Shown: positions 26,368 through 33,464, counted from the first letter of the stretch. The stretch: DNA of 64,000 bases from an uncultured Fibrobacter sp. (GCA_934691725.1 CAKUTF010000010.1:11109-75108); one strand, 5' to 3'. Notes: generated from the sequence alone by a model not told the origin. Numbers and translations: made by a program.

Positions 26368-27327
26368 TTAGAGATGCCTTTTCCCACAGATGTTTTCGAT
26401 GTCGAGTTGGAAAACCGCCGTGTGGGCAATTGCCCTGTCGATATAGGCTTCGCCTTCTTTTAAAAATCCGGGGCTGTATTTTTCGACGAGCCTTTGCAGG
26501 CCGGTGCGCGGATTTTCCGCCTTTTGGACGCGACCGAAAACGATGCAGCTTTCGAATGCGGAAGAAAACTGTTCGGGGTGCACTTTGGAATCTCGGACAA
26601 CGGTAAAGCAGGCCTTGGAATCCCGCTCGAAGGCGAAAAATTTTTCACCGCAATCCTTTGCCCCGTGGAAGTAAATCCGCTCTCCGTCAAAGGCGAAGTT
26701 CAGCGGAACTCCGTAAGGATACCCGACAGAATTTGTCGTGGAAAGAATTCCGTAATCGCCGGTTTTTAAAATATCTTCGGCTTCGTCCGGTGACATTTGG
26801 CGGTCCTTTCTGCGCATCGGCGGAAACGGGGCGAGTGACCCGAACGAAAAATCTTCGGCACGGACGGGACTTTCGTTGAGCAGGGCTTCGACAAGAACGC
26901 CTTTTTGATAGGAAAGCTTCAGCGAAAAGAAGGGAGACTCCCTGTCGAGCAGCGTAAGAAAAATCCGGTCGCCATCCCAATGCGGAAGCTCGGCGAATCT
27001 CTCCTTGGAAATCCATTCCAAGACGCCCTCGTCGCAGTCGCGAATTTTTCCGGAGAATTTTGTCGCGCGGAAAAGGTGCATGAATTCGGTTTCCGCCATT
27101 TCGTCGCTCTGGAAAGTGACGATTCCGGAATACCGCAAATCTTGCAACTCAAGGCCGGTTTCTTCAAAAACCTCACGTCGCACGCAGTCTTCGGGGTTTT
27201 CGCCTTCTTCGAACTTTCCGCCGATTCCAATCCACTTGTCGTGATTGATGTCGTTCTTCTTTTTGATGCGGTGCAAAAGCAGGTAGGAGCCGTTCTGTTC
27301 GATGTAGCAAAGGGTCGTGTTGATCAT
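26368..27327 (-). CDS. Nudix hydrolase fused to a PNPOx-like flavin domain
   Basis: A 319-residue two-domain protein. Residues 1-150 are a Nudix hydrolase with a perfect box from Gly37 to Leu59 (GGKFEEGENPED then REVFEETGL), related to 8-oxo-dGTP/MutT-type enzymes that clean nucleotide pools. Residues about 178-319 are a pyridoxamine-5'-phosphate-oxidase-like split-barrel (ILKTGDYGILSTTNSVGYPYGVPLNF...FHGAKDCGEKF), a fold that usually binds FMN or F420. I do not know this fusion as a common architecture; a role in oxidative damage control is inference. The upstream 30 bases are AT-rich with no clear ribosome-binding site. Confidence 0.88.
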   Translation of the reverse strand: MINTTLCYIEQNGSYLLLHRIKKKNDINHDKWIGIGGKFEEGENPEDCVRREVFEETGLELQDLRYSGIVTFQSDEMAETEFMHLFRATKFSGKIRDCDEGVLEWISKERFAELPHWDGDRIFLTLLDRESPFFSLKLSYQKGVLVEALLNESPVRAEDFSFGSLAPFPPMRRKDRQMSPDEAEDILKTGDYGILSTTNSVGYPYGVPLNFAFDGERIYFHGAKDCGEKFFAFERDSKACFTVVRDSKVHPEQFSSAFESCIVFGRVQKAENPRTGLQRLVEKYSPGFLKEGEAYIDRAIAHTAVFQLDIENICGKRHL

Positions 27328-27361
27328 GCGGGAAAATTAAAAATTAATGGGGGAGAGAAAA

Positions 27362-27540
27362 TTATTTGGCATAATGCCCAAAAGCAGAAATGACAAGGAC
27401 TTCAATCTGTTCCGGTTTTTGGATGTATTCTCAATTCTTCAAGCAGTTTCGCTAGTTTTTTTTCAGTGCGTTTGGAAATGTTTCTGCAATAGAAAGACAT
27501 CTTCTTGTGCTTTAGGTGTAAAAACTATTTCGTAGTGCAT
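27362..27540 (-). pseudogene. degraded RelE/YoeB-type toxin gene
   Basis: The minus strand reads MHYEIVFTPKAQEDVFLLQKHFQTH then a stop; the next frame continues KKLAKLLEELRIHPKTGT, and a third gives EQIEVLV. Together these match the N-terminal two thirds of RelE/Txe/YoeB mRNA-cleaving toxins. Two frameshifts and a missing C-terminus (about 60 of the usual 85-90 residues) make it inactive. Its ATG overlaps the last codons of the antitoxin frame, the usual layout of such operons. Confidence 0.65.
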
Positions 27541-27783
27541 AATAACCTGTTGATGAATTCCATCCCTGATTCATTTTGCCGCATACGAATGGATTTGCCT
27601 TTTTTTGTGGATGCAACCGATGAATCTAGTTTTGAAAAAAAACTCGGTTTCGGTCATTTTTACTTTAGGCTGCTTTACATTAACAGCAGAAACTCCTTTT
27701 AGCAAAAGGATTGCTTTTTTTATAGAACTTAAAAGGGCGTGTTCATCAATATCTACAATTAATTTTGTTTTTTCTTTTGACAT
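27525..27783 (-). pseudogene. frameshifted antitoxin of the RelE/YoeB-type pair
   Basis: The frame starts MSKEKTKLIVDIDEHALLSSIKK and shifts inside a run of eight T (plus-strand A8 near 27640). As written it gives 70 residues. Removing one T restores a continuous 85-residue antitoxin ending SIRMRQNESGMEFINRLLC, and the length (259 bases, one too many for 86 codons) agrees exactly. The corrected 3' end overlaps the toxin ATG. One homopolymer slip therefore separates the intact from the broken form; phase variation, decay or sequencing error are all possible. Confidence 0.7.
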
Positions 27784-27835
27784 GACGCTTGACTTTTTTG
27801 AAAATGCTGCGGTGCAATGGGGAATAAAAAACGAA

Positions 27836-28549
27836 CTAGGCTAAGCTGTTTTTGGATAGACTCAACATGTCTTTCGAGATGACTTCAAGGTTTTTCATCA
27901 TTTGTTCATATTTCATCGGGTGAATCCACTTTATGCTATCAAAAGCGTTTTTGGGAAATCCACTAATAATTTCTGCCGTTTCTGATGGTTCAATGCCAAG
28001 TTCTTTTTGTCGAACTTCTGAAAAGATTTCATCCCATTGGAAATTTTCATGTGTACAAATTTCGTGAATATCCACAACATCTTTTGCCGACATTCTAAAA
28101 AGGGCAGTCACTTTATTGGATAGGATATTTCGTATTGAATCTGTTTTATAATACACGGGTGTTTTTACTATATCCCCGAAGTGTGCCGCTATGTCGTTCA
28201 CAAAGTCCAGTTTGAGCCTGTTGTTGAAATTAGGGTGTTGAACGACCAGTGAAAAAAAATCGATGGATTTTACAAAACCGATATCGGTACTCCAAAAAAA
28301 GCCTTTTTTTTGAAGTCCTTCTAAAATTGAATTGACATAAAAATTGAATTTAGTGTCTTGATTGACGAAAAAATCTAAATCGTCTGAATAGCGATGGTTG
28401 TAATAGCCTCTACTAAGGGCGGTTCCACCGGTCAGGTAAAAAGGTACGTTTAAGTTTTTGACAGTATTCAGAATCCCATTCTGGAGCTTGTACAGGCTCT
28501 CCTCGTAATATTCCGAATATGAAGTCGAATTTTTTTCTGAGCGTTGCAT
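27836..28549 (-). CDS. AbiEii/AbiGii-type nucleotidyltransferase toxin
   Basis: A 237-residue nucleotidyltransferase-fold protein. The motif LTGGTALSRGYYNHRYSDDLDFF (residues about 39-61) is the AbiEii/AbiGii signature (GG, then DxD), found in toxins that modify tRNA 3' ends in type IV-like toxin-antitoxin and phage-abortive systems. The rest is helical with no other motif I know. It is coupled to the upstream 28413-28787 gene, the likely antitoxin or partner, but the two frames overlap by 137 bases, which is unusually long. The gene is AT-rich and belongs to the accessory island. Activity is inferred. Confidence 0.82.
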   Translation of the reverse strand: MQRSEKNSTSYSEYYEESLYKLQNGILNTVKNLNVPFYLTGGTALSRGYYNHRYSDDLDFFVNQDTKFNFYVNSILEGLQKKGFFWSTDIGFVKSIDFFSLVVQHPNFNNRLKLDFVNDIAAHFGDIVKTPVYYKTDSIRNILSNKVTALFRMSAKDVVDIHEICTHENFQWDEIFSEVRQKELGIEPSETAEIISGFPKNAFDSIKWIHPMKYEQMMKNLEVISKDMLSLSKNSLA

Positions 28550-28787
28550 TGCGTAGGCCCTTTTTTACATTATCCGTATATAGCTTTTTACAATTTTCAA
28601 TGCCGTTCCATAGCGGTACAAGATTATGCCATGGGACGCGTTCTAGGCAGCGAAGAAAAAATGATTCCCTGCTGATGCCGGATTCGGTTTGGGAATTGCC
28701 GTCCACCAGTTTAAGCAGGGATTCTGCGGATACCGTTGAATCCCAGTTAAGGCTTTCAACGATTGCTTTTTTTTGTAGAAAGTCCAT
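28413..28787 (-). CDS. partner/antitoxin-like protein of AbiEii-type module
   Basis: A 124-residue protein of unknown family, Trp- and Leu-rich (WDSTVSAESLLKLVDG, CLERVPWHNLVPLW), ending in a basic helix (LRNATLRKKFDFIFGIL). It lies directly upstream of the AbiEii-like gene on the same strand and overlaps it out of frame. Position suggests the cognate antitoxin or regulator. The last 40 or so residues lie in the overlap and may be a readthrough after a frameshift rather than the original C-terminus. No helix-turn-helix is evident. Confidence 0.55.
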   Translation of the reverse strand: MDFLQKKAIVESLNWDSTVSAESLLKLVDGNSQTESGISRESFFLRCLERVPWHNLVPLWNGIENCKKLYTDNVKKGLRNATLRKKFDFIFGILRGEPVQAPEWDSEYCQKLKRTFLPDRWNRP

Positions 28788-28799
28788 CCTTTATAAATA

Positions 28800-29026
28800 T
28801 AAATAAAAGAGTTTTTCGAGAACTCGATTGTTTTTAAAAATAGGCTTGTCGCTTTATCGGAAGCAAGTTTTCTTAAAATTTCTTCATATTCGTGTAAAAA
28901 TTCATTTGATAAACAAAGAATGTATTCGCTGTTTAAAAATTTTTCCCATAAAAAATGATATTTGCTTTAGTGTCCTAAAATTTGCAGAAGAACATTGGTA
29001 TCTAAAACAATTTTTAATTTATTCAC
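28800..29026 (-). pseudogene. degraded PIN-domain toxin (COG1569-like)
   Basis: From a GTG at 29026 the minus strand reads VNKLKIVLDTNVLLQILGH and stops; in a shifted frame it continues SKYHFLWEKFLNSEYILCL then SNEFLHEYEEILRKLASDK. These are the first two blocks of COG1569 PIN-family ribonuclease toxins (KIVLDTN, then EYEEIL). The C-terminal half with the other acidic residues is missing. The start overlaps the antitoxin remnant's stop. Confidence 0.6.
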
Positions 29027-29255
29027 AACTAGGAACCCTTAGATGCATGGACTGTATTTCATTTAAGCGATTTTCATCTAGGCGTCCCTTTTCCCATAAG
29101 TCGTCGAGTTCTTTTTCTAGTCTTTGTGCATAAAATTTTTCAACATCTTCATCAATGCTTGAAGATCATCTTCACTTGTTATATCCGCAAACGATTTTAA
29201 AATAAGCATTAGCGCTGGAGTTATTTTTTCTAATGCGACGGCCGTGTAAACCTCA
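29019..29255 (-). pseudogene. antitoxin remnant of the degraded PIN pair
   Basis: The minus strand reads ALEKITPALMLILKSFADIT and on to about MLKNFM; another frame then continues LEKELDDLWEKGRLDENRL and ends LRVPSCE. The two pieces join as one short antitoxin-like protein broken by one frameshift. Its 5' end is lost close to the junction with pilin cassette A. It accompanies the PIN remnant and overlaps its start. Confidence 0.5.
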
Positions 29256-29293
29256 CTAAGAATATAGATTTTTTTTGCAAGAAAATTCTAGGA

Positions 29294-29315
29294 TACGTGA
29301 AACTGCAGGATGCGT
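29294..29315 (+). repeat. pilin cassette core, copy in cassette A
   Basis: The first 20 of the 22 bases are TACGTGAAACTGCAGGATGC. It is the exact upstream limit of pilin homology and the candidate recombination site. Confidence 0.85.
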
Positions 29316-29683
29316 ATGTGGCTGAAAAAGGAGATTTCACAGGAACCTGGCAGCAGATTGGATACCAGGTGTTTACCAACTCTAATTTCGAATATGGAGA
29401 AGGAACGGTCGCTTCTTGTGAAGCTGGCTCTGACGGTTGTAAAGGATATCCAGAAGTGTCTGCACGTACTGCCGAAAGCGCATTCGCAGAATCAAATGCT
29501 TGGTATGCAAAAAACAAAACAGCTTTGAACGATTGTGCTACAGGCGGTACGCCATGGACCATTACAACTTCTGCAAACGGAACCACAGGTGGATCCGTTC
29601 TGTATAACGCCGCTGTTTCATCGACTGATTGTAAAAATTTAACACCAAGTTTCACGAAACTTAAAACATCCGCATCTAACTAA
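29294..29683 (+). pseudogene. silent type IV pilin cassette A
   Basis: An uninterrupted 129-codon frame (TAC GTG onward) homologous to residues 48-178 of the complete pilin at 33610. It has no leader, hydrophobic helix, promoter or ribosome-binding site. Conserved islands are VKLQDAYVAEKGD, GTWQQIGY, ALNDC and CKNLTPSF. Between them are variable loops, with an extra Cys pair (SCEAGSDGC) absent from the complete pilin. It is the cassette closest to the expressed copy in its first 80 residues. The frame is fully open although adjacent toxin-antitoxin genes are broken, and it has its own terminator. I interpret it as a donor for pilin variation. Confidence 0.85.
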
Positions 29684-29712
29684 ACAAAACCTTTTTATTA
29701 TTTTTTAGCTGT

Positions 29713-29743
29713 AAAGACCTCTCGTAAAGAGCGGTCTTTTTTT
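29713..29743 (+). terminator. terminator of pilin cassette A
   Basis: AAAGACC...GGTCTTT stem followed by a T run, 30 bases after the cassette stop. The stem differs from those of the other cassettes. Confidence 0.8.
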
Positions 29744-29755
29744 ACTTGGGTCGAT

Positions 29756-30444
29756 TTACTTGGCGACGAATTCTTTCAACAATGCAGCTATTTGAGGAAA
29801 TGTTATCGTTGCTGTTTTTCGAATTTTTCGTTGCCAGCTATCGGGAAAAGTCCGAAATACTTCCGTCAAACGACTTTTCATCGGAGAGGTTGACAAGACA
29901 AAAGGAATCAGCGACAAAACAGTTCTTGCGTCTTTCTCCTTTTTGCGGATATCTTGTCTTAGCGGCTGAACTAAAATTTTGTGAAGAATATATGCTTCTA
30001 ATTCAGGGACTTTTAGAGAAACTCCGCAATAATCCACTTTCTTAGCGAACAGCTTTGGAATTTCCATATAGCTAAGCATCTGCGCTGTTAACCGAAGATT
30101 TGGGATGGATGTAATTGCAGATGTCGAGCGACTTCTTGCGACAAGAAATTCTATTTCCAAATCGTCTCGCTCGTATTTTGTCAAACTTGATGACGCATCG
30201 AAAATGGCGGAAAATCCCAAGCCTTCAAGAATTGCGGGGACATCAATTGGAGGCGAACTTTTTGTGGAGCTTCAATCAAAAAATCCAAGTCGGTTGTCCG
30301 TAAAACAGGAATCTCATCGGAAGCATACAGATGCCGATAGACAGGCAGACACCAACTGCCAACAAGGATTAATCGTTTCAAAACGCCTGCATTTTGTAGT
30401 GCTTGTAAAATGTTTAGAAATTCATTTTCTGCGGAGTTTTTCAA
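29756..30444 (-). pseudogene. frameshifted nucleotidyltransferase-fold gene
   Basis: Two minus-strand frames form one protein. The N-terminal part, MKNSAENEFLNILQALQNAG then LILVGSWCLPVYRHLY and TTDLDFLIEAP, has the nucleotidyltransferase G-S...DxD pattern. The C-terminal part, VPAILEGLGFSAIFDASSSL then YERDDLEIEFL, matches the continuation in GSU2403-type proteins. The frame changes near 30265-30275, around a run of five A. A complete version would have about 228 residues. It overlaps the upstream 105-residue gene by 23 bases and lies between cassettes A and B. It is probably an inactivated toxin-like module. Confidence 0.65.
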
Positions 30445-30739
30445 GGCTTTTCCCTATATCGGAAATGTCCGTGCGGATTTCCTTAATTGATTTTTTTAAT
30501 TCTAGGCGAGCGCTGTTTTCTTTTAGGTAGCGTTCCGCCTTGGGATTTGTTCGGCTGCATAAATACACAGAAACGATTTTTGAGCATTTCCGATAAACCC
30601 GATACAGATATTCTCTTCCTCCGATTTTCTTTATCCGCACAGAGCCTTTGGGATAGGCGGAAAGTTTTTCTTCGCGTCGTCTTAGCAAAGATTCCAACCG
30701 TTCCTGTTCTTCTTCTAAAATTCCAGTAATCAATGACAT
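30422..30739 (-). CDS. hypothetical partner of the nucleotidyltransferase module
   Basis: A 105-residue charged, mostly helical protein. An N-terminal Glu/Arg-rich helix (EEEQERLESLLRRREEKL) and a C-terminal Lys/Glu helix flank a short beta section (GSVRIKKIGGREYLYRVYR). Similar small genes often precede nucleotidyltransferase toxins; here it overlaps that gene by 23 bases. It may be the antitoxin or a regulator, which is inferred from position. The frame is intact. Confidence 0.55.
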   Translation of the reverse strand: MSLITGILEEEQERLESLLRRREEKLSAYPKGSVRIKKIGGREYLYRVYRKCSKIVSVYLCSRTNPKAERYLKENSARLELKKSIKEIRTDISDIGKSLEKLRRK

Positions 30740-30784
30740 TACCGTACAAATGTATAAAATTTTTTGTTTGTTGGGTAATCTGCC

Positions 30785-30806
30785 TACGTGAAACTGCAGG
30801 ACGCGT
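30785..30806 (+). repeat. pilin cassette core, copy in cassette B
   Basis: Same 22 bases as in cassette A except C instead of T in the Asp codon (first 20: TACGTGAAACTGCAGGACGC). Confidence 0.85.
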
Positions 30807-31198
30807 ATGTGGCGGAGAACAACTCGTTAGGAACATGGAAAATAATTGGCTATGTCGCTCCGGGGGGAACAAATTTCACTTATGGTGGAGGAGAAGTTGC
30901 TGCTGCAAATACTTGTCCTACAGGGTATACAGCATCGACCGAACCGGGAAAAAGTCCGTGTTTCAAAGATGTGGACGGAAGTTCTCAAACAGTTTCTGCG
31001 ACAGATTCTAAAATTACGGATGGTTGGACTGCTGCAAACAACGTTAAATTGAACGACTGTTCTGCTCAAGTAAACTGGAAAATTAGCGCCACCACAGGGA
31101 CTGCAGCAACCAATACCGGTTCTGTAACATATGACGCCTCGATTGTTGACGACAACTGCACAACTCTTACTCCGAATTTTACAAAAATCGGCAAATAG
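30785..31198 (+). pseudogene. silent type IV pilin cassette B
   Basis: An uninterrupted pilin fragment of 137 codons starting at the same TAC GTG as the others. Conserved islands are VKLQDAYVAEN, GTWKIIGY, KLNDC and CTTLTPNF, followed by KIGK. The variable loop after IGY is the longest of the five and carries an extra Cys pair (TCPTGYTASTEPGKSPC). There is no leader, helix or promoter; the 30 bases upstream show no pilin homology. It has its own terminator. It is in the same orientation as the expressed pilin. Confidence 0.85.
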
Positions 31199-31218
31199 TA
31201 CAAAGCTTATAAAACAAA

Positions 31219-31256
31219 CACCTCGTCGGCATTCGTTGGCGAGGTTTAATTTTTTA
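31219..31256 (+). terminator. terminator of pilin cassette B
   Basis: ACCTCGTC/GGCGAGGT stem (one G-T pair) followed by TTTAATTTTTT, 20 bases after the cassette stop. Confidence 0.75.
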
Positions 31257-31300
31257 ATAAAACTTATACTCTTGTCTCGCTTATTATTTATATTTAAGAT

Positions 31301-31444
31301 ATGACAAAATCTGAATTAAACTCGTTGAAGAAAAAGGCGGACGCTGCATACCGAGCGATGTTGAAATTCCCGGAATACGATGAGAGTTTTTATCGGAAAA
31401 AAAATAAACTATCTGCGCTTCAAAATTCATCCTCCAATAAATGA
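31301..31444 (+). CDS. 47-residue protein coupled to the GNAT-like gene
   Basis: A short frame: ATG 31301, Lys-rich start MTKSELNSLKKKADAAYRAM, then EYDESFYRKKNKLSALQ. Its stop overlaps the next ATG by four bases (ATGA), a strong sign of a real coupled pair. It does not resemble the DUF1778/TacA antitoxins usual for GNAT toxins. It is probably a small antitoxin or regulator, from position only. AAGAT before the ATG is a weak ribosome-binding site. Confidence 0.5.
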   Translation: MTKSELNSLKKKADAAYRAMLKFPEYDESFYRKKNKLSALQNSSSNK

Positions 31445-32082
31445 CAGAATCAATTCTTTTTCCTTTCTATCGCAGTCAAGGGGACTTTTATTGCGAACCC
31501 CTGTCCTCAAAGCACAAAAGACTTGTCAAGACATTCCAAACATCTCATCCAGAAGGGAAAAATGTTGCCGGTTATTTAAAAAAGAAGGCTTTGGAAGATC
31601 AAGGTGCAGGATTAAATCGGACATTTCTAGTTTTTGATAATGAAGATGGCTACTTGTGTGGATTCTTCTCTTTAAAAGCTGGCCTGTTTCCCATTGAAGC
31701 CAAAGGAAAGCTTTTTCATTCCTTGCCAGGAATCGATTTGGTCTATTTTGCGAAAAACAAAAATTTTGTTTCGCTGGTCCCAAAGATTGATATCGGTTCT
31801 ATTATATTTTTTGACTTTGTCCTTCCTTTGGTCAAAGAGGCGAAAAAGTTTGTCGGAGCTTCGTATTTATACATCTATGCGATTGCAAGCTCTAGATTGC
31901 AAGACAATTACCGTAACAAATACGGATTTTCAATTCCACCCAAAAAAGTAAAAGAGTTTGTTGAATCTCACATAAAGCCGGATTATGATGAAAATTGTGA
32001 TTTTATGTTTATCCATTTAACGGATAACGGCAAGGGAACAACTACAAAGGTTCGAAAGCCCAATAAGACCCGTAGAAAATAA
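31441..32082 (+). CDS. GNAT-like protein, possible acetyltransferase toxin
   Basis: A 213-residue protein. The segment from about residue 55 (FLVFDNEDGYLCGFFSLKAG) through YLYIYAIASSRLQDNYRNKYGF resembles the later strands and helix of the GNAT acetyltransferase fold, but the acetyl-CoA loop (Q/RxxGxG/A) is not evident. With the coupled 47-residue gene upstream it looks like a two-gene toxin-antitoxin unit, lying between pilin cassettes B and C. The C-terminus is strongly basic (TTKVRKPNKTRRK). The gene is AT-rich. Acetylation activity is inferred and uncertain. Confidence 0.5.
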   Translation: MTESILFPFYRSQGDFYCEPLSSKHKRLVKTFQTSHPEGKNVAGYLKKKALEDQGAGLNRTFLVFDNEDGYLCGFFSLKAGLFPIEAKGKLFHSLPGIDLVYFAKNKNFVSLVPKIDIGSIIFFDFVLPLVKEAKKFVGASYLYIYAIASSRLQDNYRNKYGFSIPPKKVKEFVESHIKPDYDENCDFMFIHLTDNGKGTTTKVRKPNKTRRK

Positions 32083-32142
32083 TTTGCGCTTTTTCGTATA
32101 AATTAACGGGCTATTCATCGAAGTTGTTTTACGTTATACAAC

Positions 32143-32176
32143 AAAACAAATCTCCCTATTCGAGAGATTTGTTTTT
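32143..32176 (-). terminator. terminator of pilin cassette C (symmetrical)
   Basis: AACAAATCTC...GAGATTTGTT stem flanked by A runs on one side and T runs on the other. It can act for cassette C on the minus strand and for the GNAT-like gene on the plus strand. Confidence 0.75.
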
Positions 32177-32199
32177 ATGCAACAATAGACAATTGTCTG

Positions 32200-32541
32200 C
32201 TATTTACCAATTTGGCTGAATGTCGGGGTCAATGCTTCACAACCATCTCCTGTAACAGTTGCGTCAAATGTAATACTCGATGCCGCATCAGATGTTGCTG
32301 CTGTAGGTGTTACTTTGATTGCCCAATTGTCGCTAGAAGCGCAATCATTCAATTGGGTGTTATTTTTGGCCTTCCAAGCTCCTTCTGTTGCGGTAATCGC
32401 CGTATCAGACAAATCTGTTGAATAAGTAAAGTTCGTCGTGGCCCCTCCAGTCGAAGAACCTGAAGGATCTTTATAACCGATAAGTTTCCAAGAGCCGGCA
32501 ATATTTCTTTCTGCAAAGAACGCATCCTGCAGTTTCACGTA
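32200..32541 (-). pseudogene. silent type IV pilin cassette C
   Basis: An uninterrupted 113-codon pilin fragment in the opposite orientation to the expressed gene. Islands are VKLQDAFFAERN, GSWKLIGY, QLNDC and CEALTPTF, followed by QIGK. It is the shortest variable region and has only the two conserved Cys. There is no leader, helix or promoter. Its core faces the core of the complete pilin across the RelB-PIN module and the pilin promoter, so inversion between the two cores would place the promoter and N-terminus in front of cassette C, in frame. Confidence 0.85.
32520..32541 (-). repeat. pilin cassette core, copy in cassette C
   Basis: On the minus strand it is identical to the cassette A and expressed-pilin cores over 22 bases. 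It is inverted relative to the expressed copy. Confidence 0.85.
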
Positions 32542-32601
32542 GCATCAAAAAATGTAAGACAGGATGAATGGTTTTATATTATATTTGAATTGAGGTCAAA
32601 T

Positions 32602-32898
32602 ATGGCGACATTATTGATACAGACACGAGTTGATGCTTGCCTAAAAAAACAAGCAGATGTTTTCTTTCGATCCATAGGTCTTGATACAACAAGTGCAATC
32701 AGATTGTTTTTAAATCAAACGCTAATCCAGCAACGAATTCCTTTTGATATCGTTTCTAAAGAAATTGTCGATAGAAAAAACGCCTTCGATAATTTTAAAG
32801 CCATGCGAGTTGCGGTTTCTTCAGTAAAAGAATCATCGCTTGCAGATATTAACAGGGAAATAAAAAAAATCAGAAAATTCCGTAAAGAAAAAAGATGA
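32602..32898 (+). CDS. RelB/DinJ-family antitoxin
   Basis: A 98-residue ribbon-helix-helix antitoxin. MATLLIQTRVDACLKKQADV, then SIGLDTTSAIRLFLNQTL and RIPFDI are the RelB/DinJ pattern: an N-terminal DNA-binding dimer and a C-terminal toxin-binding tail rich in Lys/Arg. ATG 32602 has TGAGG 6 bases upstream and is preferred to an in-frame TTG at 32590. Its stop overlaps the toxin start by four bases. It should neutralise the PIN toxin and repress the operon. The module is intact, unlike several around it. Confidence 0.88.
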   Translation: MATLLIQTRVDACLKKQADVFFRSIGLDTTSAIRLFLNQTLIQQRIPFDIVSKEIVDRKNAFDNFKAMRVAVSSVKESSLADINREIKKIRKFRKEKR

Positions 32899-33314
32899 CT
32901 CCAATTTTTGCAACGATAGATACAAATGTGTTGGTGTCCGCATTAATAACGAAGAAATCAGAAGCTGCAACAGTTTTGGTGATGGAGGCTGTATTTTCAG
33001 GAAAAATCAAGCCTCTTTACAATCAAAAAATTTTAGATGAATACGAAGAAGTTTTGCATAGACCAAAGTTTCATATCGAAAATGTCATGATTCGTTCTTT
33101 TATTGATTTTATTCGAACTTATGGTTTTTCCGTAAATGCGATTTCTACAGGAGAAAAACTAAAAGATCCAGATGATTTGGTGTTTTACGAGGTTACTATG
33201 ACGGTTCCAAATGCAAAATTAATAACGGGAAATATCAAACATTTTCCGATTCAGCCAAATATCATCACCCCGGCGCAAATGGTAAAAATTTTAAATGAGC
33301 GTAGTTCTGTCTAA
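32895..33314 (+). CDS. PIN-domain toxin (COG1569-like)
   Basis: A 139-residue PIN-domain ribonuclease toxin. The first acidic motif is FATIDTNVLVSAL; KILDEYEEVLHRPKF supplies the next, and KDPDDLVFYEV then the ITGNIKHFP block complete the metal site region. The family pairs with small RHH antitoxins, and here it overlaps a RelB/DinJ gene by four bases. It cleaves RNA when free, by family analogy. It is the complete counterpart of the broken PIN gene at 28800-29026. It lies inside the segment that would flip if cassette C and the expressed pilin recombined. Confidence 0.88.
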   Translation: MTPIFATIDTNVLVSALITKKSEAATVLVMEAVFSGKIKPLYNQKILDEYEEVLHRPKFHIENVMIRSFIDFIRTYGFSVNAISTGEKLKDPDDLVFYEVTMTVPNAKLITGNIKHFPIQPNIITPAQMVKILNERSSV

Positions 33315-33464
33315 ATCCTAGTCCAACAAATAGGCGTTCATCTTTGATATGTAATGTAAAATTTGGCTGGGAAATCAATTTTCGATGTCCAAAATAGGCG
33401 AAAACAAGAGGCTGAAACGCAGAAAAATTCGACACATTTGTTCCAATTTGGAGTATATAAAATG

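Noticed and set aside
28828..29133. 101-residue plus-strand frame
   Set aside because: Antisense of the degraded PIN toxin-antitoxin pair, which explains the sequence better.
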